The notes: a model not told the origin generated them from the sequence alone. 64,000 nt of DNA from Apus apus (GCF_020740795.1 NC_067285.1:20728241-20792240), one strand, 5' to 3'; positions 1 through 13,209 are shown, counted from the stretch's first letter. Made by a program: numbers and translations.

Positions 1-3000
1 AATAAGGTTATGCACACTGAATTTCTCTTGGGATCGAGACCCTAGTGTTTGCATCTTTTATGCCTTATTTCAGCTAGAAAAAGCATTTCCTCCGATAGCT
101 TAATCCAGGCTGCAGCCATCCCTGACAGCTTTAAGTTGATACAAGTATTGGTTGCCACTGAGACAGGAGGACCTGGTAGTGCCAAAGATTTTCAACCTTG
201 AGCCAGATAAGGCTACCTACAGATAGAAGAAAGTCTAGGTATGTATATTCAGCAGGATGGTTCCTCAGAGTGCTTGAAAAGTGACTGTGGAACTCTTAGT
301 CAAAAACCTATTTTTTTCCGAAAATAGATACAGCTTAATGCTTCTGCCTAAATTTATTACCCAGAGCAGCACCCTAGATTAACAACTTAGTTGTAATAAA
401 AATAACAACACTTAATTTTGAAGCCTTCTGCTCTTTTCTTGTTCTGTATAATGTTTGGCCAGATGACACGCAGAAAACCATTTTGCTGTACAGATTCAGT
501 AACCTCTATATGGGGGGAGAGTCTTATGACTGAGAATGCAGTTTTAGTAGCTGACAGGAGAGATCAAGCTGTTACTTTGACAGTTAATTTTTATTGCTTT
601 TCTCCCTTGTGCATTAAGCAGTCAAGGCACCATAGCCTGCCAGTAGCTGTTTAATATTAGATATGCTCATAAAAATTTTAATTATCACCTTTGAATGAAG
701 TTTAATCTACAGTTGTCAGAAAATATGAAACACATGGCACTGGAACATAAATTACATCCCTCCTGACAATGTTTCTTTTCAAACAAGGAAACTGAATTCT
801 GCACATTCAGTCAAGGGCAGTAGAGTATTCTTTCCCTATCAAAACAAAACAAAAAGGGGTTAGAAAGAATGCAGACTTGGTGAGGTTAAAAGTCTCTTCT
901 GTGGCAACTAAAACCTGCAAACTAAATCAGGTATTTTGCACAACAAAAAGGCAACAGTTAAAATGAAATAGGCTTCTTTTAATGTACTGTCTTGGTAGAA
1001 AAACTCATGTAACGTGTCTTCAGTAATATGGATTATGGAGAATGTGTGCTTATTTGCTTAATGGATAACAGGGTTTGTAGATGTAGTAGATTGGCTGTTT
1101 GCATAATCCTTTTGTTTTCTGAAGTGATAGTTAAAAACTACTCTCTGAATTTCTCTTGGCTGATATTACAGTAATACTTAAGAAGCTCACAAAGACCTAA
1201 CTTTCTTACCTCTGCCTGTCATGCAAGAACAATTATTGCGGTTTTGATTTTATTTAGTGTGTTACGACTGACCTCTATAGGAACGTGCTTCTGCAGGGGG
1301 TCAGAGCATGTACATGTGTTCATCTTGCCTTCTTTGTTTCCTCTTATTTGTGATGGTGAAATGGAGGCTAGTAAGTGCCTGAGCTGCTTACACTATTGTA
1401 ATCTCATTCTCTGAAATATTTGAGGCATGAATCTCATAACTTAATTTCTTTTTCAGTTTAGACCCTTGTGTACCCAGTGCTGTGTTTAGTTCACTTTGGA
1501 ATTGAACTCTCTAGGTTTAGACATTGCCCAGCCTGCATTATCACACTTGCCATCTGTGGCAATAGGTGCTACTTGTTCAGCTAGGAAGGGAGGCAGTGTC
1601 TTCACTTCAGATCTGAAATGAAGAGGAATGTGCATGAAGAGGCAGAGGCTAGAAAAGCCAGCAATCTCCAGTCAGCTCTCACATCCAGAGAAGACTATAA
1701 TTGCCAAGAGTGAAGAAATTAATTTTCAGTATCCATCAGTCTACCAAAGCAGGTAGACTGCTTTGGAGTCAGACAGCAAGTTGAAAGCAAGAAAGAAGAT
1801 GCTACTGAGGTCAGCACCAGTTGTGTTGGACAGCCTACTAAGACCCAGGAGGTTGCTGTTACCTGGGTGGGGTTAAGATGTATTTGTATCTTTATCACCT
1901 TGGAGAGCTTATCAGAGGCAGTTGGAAGTGGGAGGCATTCTTGAGCCTGTACTAGTTGGGCCTCCTTTGCACTGCAAAATTATCTCAGGTAATTTTTAGA
2001 CTCCCGAATGCAATTCCAGCTGTCTCAGAACGTAGCATAGCATTAACACAGTCAGTTTATTGTTGGACAAAATATTGAATTTACCTAATGCTGCTTCCTA
2101 GATTTCACTGAAGATGCTAGCTGTTCTGTCCAAAATCAGTTCATTTTTCAGCCAAATGATTAATACAATAGCAGATGTTACATATCAGTCATGTTTTGAT
2201 TTACATGGATCTTTAGATACAGTCCAGGCCTTAATTCTTGAACGTCTCTTCTAACCACTGCACATCAAACAAGCTGAGACTTTCTGGCCAGGATTTTAGT
2301 AAATGTAGCACTCAAGATGATGTTCTGTGATGTTTCCAATCCTTCTTGACATTTTTCTCTGAAAAGTCTCATCTGCTCATTCATTTAGACTGAGCAGTTT
2401 TCAGTGGCAGAACCTGCAGTCGAGTAAGCGAGTCAGTTGTATACTTCTCCTGTAATTTATTCATAGGCAATCTCAGTGCCCTACCTAAGACACAATGCTT
2501 GCTTGCCTGTGTTTTTGCAAGTAATGGAAGAAGATAAACATGTATTAATTATGTAAAATCTGCTTTATCTGCAAGTGTAACTACGCCTTTAGCTTTTCCT
2601 TATTTACCACTACAGCTTCATATTTTAGTGGCTCACAATGTAATTCTTTAACAACCTCTCCTCAAAGATATACAGAGCAGTCTGGACAGTGCTTTTGATT
2701 GTTTACCACATGTTTGGTGTATCCCCTTCTGTGAAGCATGAAGGCTTGCTCCATCCAACCCCAGGCAATGTTTTCCACTCACATCTGGCCTAGGCTAGTA
2801 TTGAGGTGCAAGTCAGTAATAGAGGGATAACTCACTGACTTTTTTCAGATGTTGCCTTAAACTGCTGTGATTGACATAATGCTAAGTTTGCATTGAGGTA
2901 ATGTGGTGCAGCTCCTCATCTCAGGAAGCCTAGCAGTTTTTGCTTTTCAGCTGCTTGCAGTAGATTTCTGTAGACATATACGAACAGCCTTAATTTATCC

Positions 3001-4185
3001 CAGATTAACTGCTTCTTAAGTCGGTGTATGGCTCTTAGACCTGGTCCTTTGTCCATTGTTTTGGATAAATCTGCTGCTGTGGACTTAGTGTTGTGATGGA
3101 GTGAAAGAATATAACTGCTATGCTCACGAGGCAGCAGGGTGTACACAGAGCCTCAGGCAACAGTGCTTTTAAAAGTATGTTTGCATGGAGAAAGTCACAG
3201 GGTCAGTATTTGGAACTGGTTACTGCATTACATGCAACTGTTCTGTCTTTAATTATCAATACCAAAAACTTAACAAATTGTCTAATGCTAATTCATTTTT
3301 TGCTAAAGTGTCATGAGCAGAAAATGTATTGCTAAGCACTTCTAATTTACCCATTTTGGAAGGTAAAAATATATTGCCTTCAAGCAATAGCAAAAACAGA
3401 GCTACATATGTATACTGGAAAAACAGTGATTCATGGTAAAACTTCAGGAGAGGCTGTTCCATTGGAAAGAGCTGAAACATTGGCTTGACTTTTCTGCATT
3501 GTGCATAAACCTAATCTTGGTATGTAAATAGAGCCATTGTGCTTCTGAATTGTGTACCTGTGCATACCAGTAGTCACTCATGTCTTTGGCAGCCCATGTT
3601 CTTTGTACTTGGTTGGTGGGTAGTGGAGAAAATCGAACCCAGAATTTTGATTGGTAGCATTCTGACATGGCTTTGCAATTCTAGCTTAGGTTTCTTTTTT
3701 GGATTGGATTAAAAATACTGCACCTAGTATTTGTAGTTTTGTCTGCAACTTCCTAACTGCTATATGTTAACTCCTAGGGGTAGCATACTTCGCAAAAGTT
3801 GAAGAGAAGCTGACAAAATTTTCAGTGATTAAGTACCATGAAGATTTCCATTTCATTCCCTTCCAGTGTATTGAGTATAAAGATTAGATTAAAACAGTAA
3901 AAAAACCCACAAAAACTGTAATGGTTCTGTTCTCTCCATGGATGCAAGAAAAGATTCTTAATAATGTTTACTAGGCAGTTTCTCAGGAAATTTCCATTTG
4001 TCAAGGTAATAATAATAATTACATTAGTCAAATACATCTATTTATGTTGACTAATGGTTCATAACTAGGGTTGTGATTCTACAGCAATTAACTACTAAAG
4101 ACTAATATATACGGGGCATGTTGGTTATCTTCTTTTGTCGTCTTATACCTGCTTTTTGAAAATTCTTTTGTTTTTTTGCTTACAG
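1..4185 (+). other. TM9SF3: TM9SF3 intron (3' part), no gene seen
   Basis: AT-rich unique-looking sequence that runs up to the polypyrimidine tract and TACAG acceptor before the exon at 4186. I looked for the preceding TM9SF3 exon (the one ending in the conserved residues just before VAVCC) and did not find it, so this intron starts upstream of the window. Only short chance frames of under 100 codons occur here. No repeat family or RNA gene was recognised. Confidence 0.8.
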
Positions 4186-4325
4186 GTGGCAGTGTGCTGC
4201 ATTTGTTTCTTTGTCATTCTTCCACTGAACCTCGTTGGTACTATTCTTGGCCGAAACCTGTCAGGACAGCCTAATTTTCCATGTCGTGTCAATGCAGTGC
4301 CTCGTCCTATACCAGAGAAAAAATG
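4186..4325 (+). CDS. TM9SF3: TM9SF3 coding exon (first in window)
   Basis: 140 nt in phase 0, ending after two bases of a Trp codon. The acceptor is a T-rich tract ending TACAG and the donor is GTAAAG. It begins [18 protein letters not shown], a membrane span, followed by the conserved lumenal or loop stretch containing [15 protein letters not shown] and ending PIPEKKW. Confidence 0.97.
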
Positions 4326-7300
4326 GTAAAGACTTACGTGAATGTTAACGAGATGTATTCACTTCAGAACATTTAAAATTTCTTTTCAGATATGATCATT
4401 AAAAGTTTTCATAGAAATATAGAATGGTTTTGGTTGGAAGGGAACTTAAAGATCATGTAGTTCCAACCCCCCTGCATGGGGACACCTTCCACTAGACCAG
4501 CTTGCTCAAAGTCCCGTCCAACCTGTTCTTGAACATTTCCAGGGAGAGGGCATCCACAGCCTCCCTGGGCAACCTGTTCAGTGTCTCGCCACCCTCACAC
4601 TAAAGAATTTCTTTCTAATAGCTAATGTAAAACTACCCTTTTCCAGCTTAAAGCCATTCCTTCTCTTCCTGTCTATACCATGCCCTTGTAAAAAGCCCCT
4701 CCCCAGCTTTCCTGTAGCCCCTTCAGGTACTGAAAGGCCGCTATAAGGTCTCCTAGGAGCCTTGTCTTCTCCAGGCTGAACATCCCCAACTCTCTCAGCC
4801 TGTCTTCATAAGGGAGGTGTTCTAGTCCTTCGATCATCTTCATGGCCCTCCTCTGGACTAGTTACTGTAGAATAACTTTTTTTTTAAAACTTAGTTTTGT
4901 CTAGAAAATCACCTTCACTGATATTTGCTTAGTATGATTTTTCTGTTGATTAAAAACAACAAGTACAGTTAATGGTTAATAGCTGTAGCAGATTTTACAG
5001 TCCTGGATCACTGATTGACATTTGGCCTGAAATGCTCTTCAGTTTCTTATGTAAAAGGGATGGTCCAAACCCAGTTCTCCTCTCTGGGTATCTTGAAATT
5101 AAACCTTTCCTCCTTAGTTAATGCCTCTTACAGATTTAGGATTGAATGTGCCTTGGAGGCAGAAATGTTCTGTTTAATGATCTCCATGTACAAGCTGAGA
5201 CATATTTTCAGTGTGATGGTGAGGAGAAGCTTGCGATGTTGCCTGCAGTTCTGCACTTTTGTTGATGGCACAGTGCCTAAAATACTCAAGATATATGGTG
5301 TAAATTGCTAATAAATCATTATTTTTGAAGTTAATATATAGGAGTAGATGCCTAGTCTCAAAAAGTAGACTTGAGTTTTTGGAAAATCCTGAATGCAGTT
5401 ACTTTTTCCTATTAATTTAATTCTGAGATGGAAGCAGCAAGCTATGGAAATTAAAATATCCTCAGAGGATTTTTAAAATAGATTTTTCTTGCTTTCCCAC
5501 TTCAGAGGAATGGAACAAAGTGAAGGGAGCACTGAAACGTGTATGCCCACGCTATCCAGAAAGTGCAGCACACTTAGGCTCTTGTTAGTGGTGGGTTGTG
5601 CAGCTCAGATGGTAGGATTTGATTTATATTGTGACCTGTATCTTGGGAATCTGAGGGATTTTTCTGGATCAGCATGACGGATGAAAATAAATTAGATACT
5701 TCTCTTGAAGATGATGAAATTGCACACCATCAACTTAGACAAGTCTCCCTATAAATAATAAAAGAAGCTGCAAATTAAATCACTGGTTAATAGCTTGATT
5801 ATCATTGCAAGGACTACATAGAGGTCACCTTTAGTAAGTGACAGTATCATCTACAGGTAGCTCAGTATTCCTTTATGGCCGTAGACTCGTGATTCAGGAT
5901 AGCATAAAAAATAAACACTGGTTCTTAATTATATAACCATTATCCTGCAAAATTTCCTTTGTGCTTTTTGCTGTATTTGGAGCCATCAACAGCTTTGAGT
6001 TTTCTCTGCCTTCATTCGATAGTGCATGTTATGGGGCCTGATTGCTTAAGCCCTTTTGGGCAGCAGAGATACTTTTTAAACAGTGTTTAAGGCTGGGTGG
6101 ATGCCTATACCTTATGCCTGTAGGTGATAGGCACAAGACTTACGTTGTTTATGTCTTGATATGTTTATTAATGAAAGATTAGTTTTCCTTAAACCAATCT
6201 TAATATGTTTCAGGTTCATGGAACCAGCTGTTATTGTTTGCTTAGGTGGAATCCTGCCTTTTGGATCAATTTTTATTGAAATGTGAGTATCTCAGCTCTT
6301 TGCCAATTTTATGTAAAAGTATCATGAATTAAGTTCAATTACAAAATCATCTGCATATTTTGTTTACTCTCTTCAGGTACTTCATTTTTACTTCATTCTG
6401 GGCTTACAAGATCTACTATGTTTATGGCTTTATGATGTTGGTTCTGGTTATCCTCTGTATTGTGACAGTTTGTGTGACTATTGTTTGTACGTATTTCCTG
6501 CTAAATGCAGAGGACTACAGGTGGTAAGTAGTGCATTATTTGCATAGTTAACCAGATTGTGAGAGTTTTATAGAAAAGTAATGTTGTTTGGTCTAGATGG
6601 GTCTTTTCAAAGTGTCCAGATTGTAGCTGTAGGGGAAAAATAGAAATGCTGGGATCCTTTCTGTACAGGAGTTTTCTGTGTGTATGTGCACCTGTGCATG
6701 AATGTATGTGTGTATAAAAAAACATGTAAAGGCAGACAGGAATATGAAGAAAGGTCATAACTTGGTGTCAGTGGTAGCTGTTACCATAGAAGCTTTGTCA
6801 TTTATAGCAGACAACATGTAGATTTTGTTAAATAAGCCTGTAGAACCAGGATACTTTGTTTTCTGGGTAGAGTTTTAGTGTGTTGTGCATCTTCTTGGGA
6901 AGCCTTTTTGTTAGATAGATGATGGACACATGTGTTTACTTTCAGGCAGTGGACAAGCTTTCTTTCTGCGGCATCAACTGCAATTTATGTTTACATGTAC
7001 TCCTTTTACTACTACTTTTTCAAGACAAAGTAAGTGATAGCTTTCTTGCTTTGAGTATCACATTTCTACGTTGCCAAATAATTTATTGAGAGAAACTGAG
7101 GAAAATACGTATAATAAATTCCTTTCTTTTTCAGGATGTATGGCTTGTTTCAAACATCATTTTACTTTGGTTATATGGCAGTATTTAGCACAGCTTTGGG
7201 AATCATGTGTGGTAAGTTTCAAATATATTGATAGATTTCTATGAGAATTTTTCAGACTGTCATGTTTCTGATTTTAGCTCTCTGGTTTTGGTGGTAGAAT

Positions 7301-10300
7301 GTGTATGTCTGTAAGACATGCTCAAAAAAGCTTACAATTTCTAAAAAGAGTTCTCTGCTTATGCTTGCTTCCTACCTAATAAAGGAGGTGTCTGTGTCTT
7401 CTGATATGAAGATAGTTTATGTACTGTGCAGAGGATTTCACCCTCAGTGCAAGCTTGAAAGACTCAATATTCAGAAAAAAATTCTGCAAAACAAATTTCA
7501 AATTAAGTGGAAATGCATGTGAGCATTTCGTTTTGCACTTTTTAGTGTTGCTCCAATACAAGGACCTAGGTATACTCATTGAGGCATCAATGGTATCAGA
7601 GTGCTGATGACACTACCATTTGTATCTTGTGGCATGTATATACGAGAGTGACAAGAACAGAAGGGACTGACACCTCAGGTTAGCATTTGATAAATAAGTA
7701 TTGGAGTATTCAGAGGTGAGGAGAATGCAGAGTGCTTCTGTGTGTGGCTGGATTTAATTGCTTTTTAAGATAGTGTTTAAACAAATATGTAGGGGAAAAA
7801 AAGGCAAAACAAAACATAGTTCTTGGCATGGAGCTCATCTGAAAAAGTCAAATATACTTGTTGAGCTGTTAGCTATAATTTTGTCCTTTGCTTTATGACT
7901 TTCCCCAAGTGCTACATGGTTCTTTTGCACTTTCTTATAATGTTACTTTTTATGTGTGATCCTTATTTAAGACTTTGAGTACTGAGTGATCATGTAGACT
8001 CTAGTGGAAGGCTTTCTTTTACTTAGGTATTTGAATTGCATCATGTCTTACAGGAACTTATTTTCTGTGAAGTACACATTTCTTGATACACTCCAAGAGG
8101 GTGGGTAATTTTACAGTGCTTTATGAAAAGAGGAGGGAAATAATCTCTTAACTGCTGAGTACCTGTTCCCCTGTTCTCTCATACAATCTAGTCTTGCTTC
8201 ATCAGTTTCTTGGCACATTGCAACACTTCCCTGCTGTTCTGGTAGTTTTGCAGCCATTTTTTTTCTTTAATAGGCTTATACATTTCAGCTCTAATCTTTT
8301 CTTTTTAAAGTGCTCAGGCTGGTATTGATTAAAAAGTCTATGATGCAGAAGCCAAGCCTGTCCACCAGTTTCTGTAATTAAAATGTTTTTTAAAATATGG
8401 ATAAGGGAGATTGTCGAATGCTTTCTTGTCATGGTAGGACAGTACTTGATGGAATATTAGAGTAAAATCCAAATTATTCAAAATAAGAAAATACTTTAAC
8501 ACATTAAACTTCATTTCCACAGCTCTCTTGAGATTTCTTTTTGTCTTTTTAAGTGTGTTGGAAAAGAAGCTGTAACATTCCTTTTTCTGAGAACTCCCAT
8601 TTTCAGCATGTGAAGGGAAGAAAAAAAAAAATCCCCTGTCAAAAAGCATTTGTCTAAGGAACTTGCTGCCATTGAGGTCTAACAAAGACATTTGTGTTAA
8701 AGAATTATGCAGTGTGTGTGCTACTGACTACATCTCCTGTGAAATGTGGGTAGAGCCATGTTTTGGAGGCTCTCGCCAATGGGTGTTTCAAGTATCACAC
8801 AGCTGGATGTGAGAGGAACTAGTTAGGGTCCAAAGCAGCCACAGGGAAACTCTGTAGGTTTGTATCATCTGACTTGGGTTTTAGTTCCTCTGACAGTACC
8901 TAGCAAATTCAGATCCCACACATAGTGGGATGCTTTGGTCCACAAAGTCTGCTGACCTCTGCAGAGCATGTCATTTCTGGGACTGGACAGTAGGGAACTT
9001 CTAAACCTTTTGAATTCTTCACGTTTCCTTCTTAGTGACAGAAAAGAATAAAACTTACTCCCCAACTCAGTGGATAGCTTAGAAGCAAGGTAGTATAGAA
9101 GGGCTTCTTGCAATAGCACACTTCAACATCTAGATGAATACTGTAAATGTGATTGAAGGGCTTTTTAAAAAAATTCTGTGCTTTCAAAGTCACAACTGTA
9201 TTAATTGTTAATTGGTTTGAAGAAATAGATGGGAATTAGTCTTTCTGTGTTTTGTGGTTACTTTTCCTCGCTATTAGGATTTTTCTCTTTATTTAAGAGC
9301 TTGTTCTGCTGAAATATGCACGCAGTCTCTTTCTGCTAAGCTTATATAGGCCATAACAAAGTTATAAATATAATCTGATAAGTTGTTTAATAAATTCATT
9401 TCCTTTCCTATGTTGTTTTTTTGGGTTTTTTGTTTTGTTTTTTAATTCAAATGAGGCAACTGGTCCTGCATTTGTTTCAGGAGGACATTGGTTAGTCCTC
9501 GCTGTCTAGAGTTTCCCCTCCCAGTCCGTGTTTTATTCAATGCCTTTGAAGTAGCCTTGAGGCTTAACCCATGCCTTGGGTATTGGCCCTTAGTGGCCTT
9601 CATGGCTAGGGCTCCAGCGATTCAGAATAGGTTATGATTTGTTCATGGAGTTGAGAGCTTGTGGTCTCTATGTGACTGCTACTCTCTGTTCCTCCCCCTT
9701 ACTTCCATCTCATGCACACATTCTCTAGATCTCAAATGAAACACAGTTCTCCCAAATCTGTGATATCTGGCATCACATCACTAGAAGAACCCTCAAATAA
9801 CAAGTTCTGTAATGTATCTGAATTTAGCAACTAAAATGGGCACTGGATCTGTTGGCAGTGTCTGCTTTAACAGGAAAAAACATAATGAGTCTTGAATTTT
9901 GTCTATTTACTGCATAAGACAGAAGATGAGTTCCTTGACAGAAGAATCTGTGTTCTGTATGCCTCCAAGCTCACTTCACCTCCTGCACAGCCCCTGCTTC
10001 GGTCTGAATGCTGTACTGGTCTTTCCTTGAATGGCCAGGCCTTCCCCAGCACATTCAAGGTTTGCAAGCAGCAACCTGATCTTGTGTGTGCTGTATTTTG
10101 TCCAAGTTAGTAATACAAATTCTACATTTGCTGACTCTACAGGCTCTTTACCTCACTGATAGCATTGGGAAGATGCATCAGGTCTGCCTTGTGCAGATTT
10201 CCTGATTAGATAGGAGTGTTGGGTTTTTGGGAGTCTTAAAACCAAAAATTTTGTGAGAGTTTAATGGATGACCTCATGACTTATCCCATCAGTTCCCAGG

Positions 10301-11656
10301 ATTTAAGTAACTCTTCAAGTTCTGAAAAACTAGTGAGCAGTGGTAGCTGCAGGCCTATATGGCCTTCATTTCTAAAGGCAATAAAGCTTTATATTTTTAT
10401 TGAAAAACAAAGTGCAGAAAACTTTTAGACTTTTATATTTAACACCTCTTGAGCAGACCTGGTGCATCCCAGATCACTGAAAATGTTTTATGCTTTCTTC
10501 TGGGCTTTTTTGTATTGCTTCAGGGAATCAAAAATACCTTTTCTGTTTAGAGTCCATTCTTTATTGAGCATCCAGACATTTGATATTAGCAGTTATCTTC
10601 TCTGTAGTGTATTACGGGCCCTGACTTCTCTGTCCTTTTCTTCCTGTATTTTTTGTTATTCTGGCAACCTGACAGCAGCTGTCTCCAATTCTTACTTGAT
10701 TTTTTTCAACTTCTCTTCTAACCTGAGGATTAGCCAATTTGACTTCCACAAGGCTGATTTACTCTCATTTTGCTTGGAAAAGATGAAGGTATTCCCTGTA
10801 GATAGAACAGTATTTTACTGAGCCTGGCAAACCTGAGGTTCTGGGTTTGACCAGTTACATTGCTGGATCTCTTTCTGAGAACAGATCTTTGTTCAGTGCA
10901 TTTACTTTATTTTTCTAGATGTCCTTAGTCCTGCAGTATTTTGGGTTTAGCATAAACTGTTGCCCCTATCAAAAACGCAGTGACCTGTTCTTTTATTACT
11001 GCTGTGACAATGCCTGCTCTGCTCATGACTCTTACTAATTTGAAAACCACAGGTTGCAATTTCCTTTAACTACTAACTGCTACTAGTTTAATCTCCTCAT
11101 ACAGACCTCCTTGGAGTTTAAGACTCCTGGGATGGGGACCTCTTATTATTTGTGCCTTGTGGGAAGAAAAAAGCCATCTGCCAATAAAACACTCATCCAG
11201 AAGGCATGTAACTTATTATAAAAACCTGCCCTCCCATCCACCTTCCCTGCAGAGTGGGTGATTGTGTGTTTTTTACCCTCTGTTCAGAAAAAGGGACCCA
11301 GTTATTGGCAGCAGTAGGGGGGCTGCTATATTTATCGAGGCCAAGTGAGCATGGCCTCTTGGTAAGATGGCTTAATGGATTTAGATTGCTAGACTAGGGA
11401 CGTTCTTGCCAGACATTCACTGGGAGAGTGGATAATTAGAGTCTGAGAACAAGTATTGCAGGTAAATAATTTTCTGTGTGCAGTGTGTGCTTCATGTGAC
11501 TGTCTCTGTTGAAGCATGTGTGCTTTATATTGCTGTCTTATTTTCATGATGAGCTCTCTAAAATATTTGGTTTTTGTTTATTTTGCAGGAGCTATTGGTT
11601 ACATGGGAACAAGTGCCTTTGTTCGTAAAATCTACACTAATGTGAAAATTGACTAA
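4186..11656 (+). CDS. TM9SF3: TM9SF3, C-terminal 194 codons in six exons (partial gene)
   Basis: Transmembrane 9 superfamily member 3 is a nonaspanin, a multi-spanning protein of the Golgi and endosomal membranes. The coding segments are 4186-4325, 6214-6282, 6377-6523, 6946-7029, 7135-7211 and 11589-11656. They join in frame to exactly 194 codons plus TAA, every junction having GT donors and AG acceptors. Against the 589-residue human protein as I recall it, this is about residues 396-589 and looks essentially identical. Hydrophobic segments are visible at about residues 1-20, 48-75, 82-112, 125-145 and 155-185 of the encoded part. The protein ends in KID, fitting the C-terminal KXD/E motif known in this family for COPI binding and Golgi retention. 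The N-terminal lumenal domain and first membrane spans are encoded upstream of the window. No frameshift or premature stop was seen. The downstream neighbour in the same orientation is TLL2, as in human. Confidence 0.97.
4410..4860 (-). repeat. CR1 LINE fragment (3' end, reverse orientation)
   Basis: It starts at the left with the reverse complement of a CR1 3' terminus (atagaatgg, ttggttggaagggaactt, catgtagttccaaccccc). It then runs back through the 3' end of the reverse-transcriptase frame, recognisable by phrases such as 'cctccctgggcaacctgttc' and 'tctctcagcctgtcttcata'. It is 5'-truncated, diverged and without an open frame. It sits in the TM9SF3 intron 4326-6213, antisense to the gene. 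Confidence 0.93.
4861..6213 (+). other. TM9SF3: Rest of TM9SF3 intron 4326-6213
   Basis: AT-rich intronic sequence with no recognised repeat or RNA gene. The longest frame, at 5015-5311, has no recognisable protein features. It ends in the TTTCAG acceptor of the next exon. Confidence 0.75.
6214..6282 (+). CDS. TM9SF3: TM9SF3 coding exon
   Basis: 69 nt. The acceptor is TTTCAG and the donor is GTGAGT. It starts with the G that completes the Trp codon and encodes [17 protein letters not shown] and on to IE, with the final Met codon split across the next junction. It is one hydrophobic span of the nonaspanin core. Confidence 0.97.
6377..6523 (+). CDS. TM9SF3: TM9SF3 coding exon
   Basis: 147 nt. 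The acceptor is CTTCAG and the donor is GTAAGT. It encodes [18 protein letters not shown], a long hydrophobic run and then LLNAEDYRW. The intron before it (6283-6376) is only 94 nt. Confidence 0.97.
6524..6945 (+). other. TM9SF3: TM9SF3 intron, 422 nt
   Basis: It runs from GTAAGT to TTTCAG. It contains a short GT-rich stretch (TGTGTGTATGTGCACCTGTG) near 6675. Nothing else was recognised. Confidence 0.9.
6946..7029 (+). CDS. TM9SF3: TM9SF3 coding exon
   Basis: 84 nt. The acceptor is TTTCAG and the donor is GTAAGT. It encodes [19 protein letters not shown] and then an aromatic-rich YYYFFKT stretch, a conserved membrane span of the family. The final Lys codon is split 2+1 with the next exon. 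Confidence 0.97.
7135..7211 (+). CDS. TM9SF3: TM9SF3 coding exon
   Basis: 77 nt. The acceptor is TTTTTCAG and the donor is GTAAGT. It encodes [18 protein letters not shown] and on to ALGIMC, a membrane span. It ends after the first base of a Gly codon that is completed at 11589. Confidence 0.97.
7212..11588 (+). other. TM9SF3: TM9SF3 last intron, 4.4 kb
   Basis: It runs from the GTAAGT donor at 7212 to the TTTTGCAG acceptor. The sequence is AT-rich and unique-looking. Frames up to 119 codons (for example 10462-10821) are rich in Phe, Ser, Leu and Cys and look like chance. No CR1, tRNA or other repeat was recognised. Confidence 0.85.
11589..11656 (+). CDS. TM9SF3: TM9SF3 terminal coding exon with stop
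   Basis: The acceptor is TTTTGCAG. It encodes [18 protein letters not shown] and KID, then TAA at 11654-11656. The terminal KID fits the KXD/E COPI-binding motif of the TM9SF family. The exon continues into the 3' UTR. Confidence 0.97.
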
Positions 11657-12009
11657 GGAAATCAGAAAATTGAACTATGGATCAGTTCCTGTTTTCACGG
11701 GGATGAACTTGCACAACAAAAAGAGCGAGAAGAGATTTGGGTTTTAACACTGGGCACTATATGGGTCTCCATTTTGTGGAAGGCTAAAAGTAACATCTAT
11801 TTCATTGATCCTAGGTTCTTACTGACTGCTTTCTCCAACTGTTCACAGCAAATGCTTGGATTATATGCAGTAGGCATTACTACAGTACATGGCTAATCTT
11901 CCCAAAAAAAAAATATCAAAAAACAAAAAGCCTAGCTCATTAAAGATGAATAGACTAGCTCTCTTCAGTGAAGAGGACAAACAGTTTATTTAAAGCATTT
12001 GTTCCATTC

Positions 12010-12015
12010 AATAAA
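12010..12015 (+). terminator. TM9SF3: Proximal poly(A) signal of TM9SF3
   Basis: AATAAA about 355 nt after the stop codon. The downstream sequence is only weakly T/G-rich (TTGGTAGTCTTCC near 12049), so use would give a short UTR isoform. Candidate only. Confidence 0.45.
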
Positions 12016-12441
12016 AAGAGGGAAACTTGGCTGCTAAAACTACTTGATTGGTAGTCTTCCTGGTACTTAACATTTCTATATATAAAAATGCCGTTCCAGA
12101 AAGATTACTTTTCTGATTTTTACTGCCATTACCAGGACAGGAGGTATGTTTTGTATTTTGACTCCAGGTGCTTTTTGGTTTATTTGCGATACCAACTATA
12201 TTCTACACTCATTTGTTTAAAAAATAATTTAAAAATATATAAAAACCCCCATATGCATGTAATATATCAGCTATTGTTCTAGTTGGACCAATTTCCCTTT
12301 ATTTATCTTTAAAGTAATATCAGCTACATCTTAAATCCATCCAAAGAAAATACAGTCTGAAGACGGGATGTGTTCTCTGCAATGCAATTTACTGTACAGT
12401 TAGAAAGCAAAATGTTAAATGAAGAGGAATGTTTGTTTTTT

Positions 12442-12447
12442 AATAAA
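12442..12447 (+). terminator. TM9SF3: Poly(A) signal candidate of TM9SF3
   Basis: AATAAA preceded by a T-rich run (GTTTGTTTTTT) and followed by TTTGAGGTCT. A second possible internal cleavage signal. Confidence 0.4.
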
Positions 12448-12914
12448 CACTTTGAGGTCTAGATTAAAACAAAACCAACATTTTAACTGAATGTCTAAAG
12501 TGATTCTCCTTTTTTCCAAGTTAGTCTTGCATTATTTTTTTTGTTTGGATTTGAATGAAGATTTTCCTTTAGGCATTATACAAGGGGTAATAAGTGTATA
12601 TAACATTAAATAATGTAACTTAGGTGTAGATTCCAAATGTATTTGGATGTACAGATTTACTACAGAGTACTTTTCTGATGATTCGGTGTAAAAATGTGTG
12701 AATTTGGGTGGCTTTTTACATCTTGCCTGCCATTGCATGAAAAGTTGGGGTTTCTTCACAATGCGTGTATGTCATGCTTTTCTGTTCTGTTTCCTTTCTT
12801 AAGCTCCTACAAAAATTCAATTTGTAATTTAGAACATTTTAATTTTTGTTAATCCTGTCTGGACACTTGTGTAACATCAAAAGCACAGTTGCTTTAGAGT
12901 GTTCAGAAAACTAA

Positions 12915-12920
12915 AATAAA
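12915..12920 (+). terminator. TM9SF3: Poly(A) signal candidate of TM9SF3
   Basis: AATAAA followed after about 25 nt by TCTGATTGTG and TGAGTTTGG, a plausible GU-rich downstream element. It would give a 3' UTR of about 1.3 kb. Confidence 0.5.
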
Positions 12921-13209
12921 CTTTTCAGACAAAAATTATCTGATTGTGAAAATAGATGAGTTTGGAATTGAAAATGTTTGAAAAGGCAATACTGCTAAAT
13001 GCCAGTTTCTGTCTACAATATTAGTGTGGTTTTCAAGTATCAAAACCCCATGCTTTGAATTCAGAATTTACTTACAACTGTGTTGTACAATACAGCCCCA
13101 AAGTGGATGACCAGGCCAAAAAGATTCTTCTTGGCTGAAGTGTTTGTGGAGAAATCTGTTTTGTGATCCAGCTAGTGTACTGAGAAAGGTGGGGGTAAGC
13201 GTGGACTGC

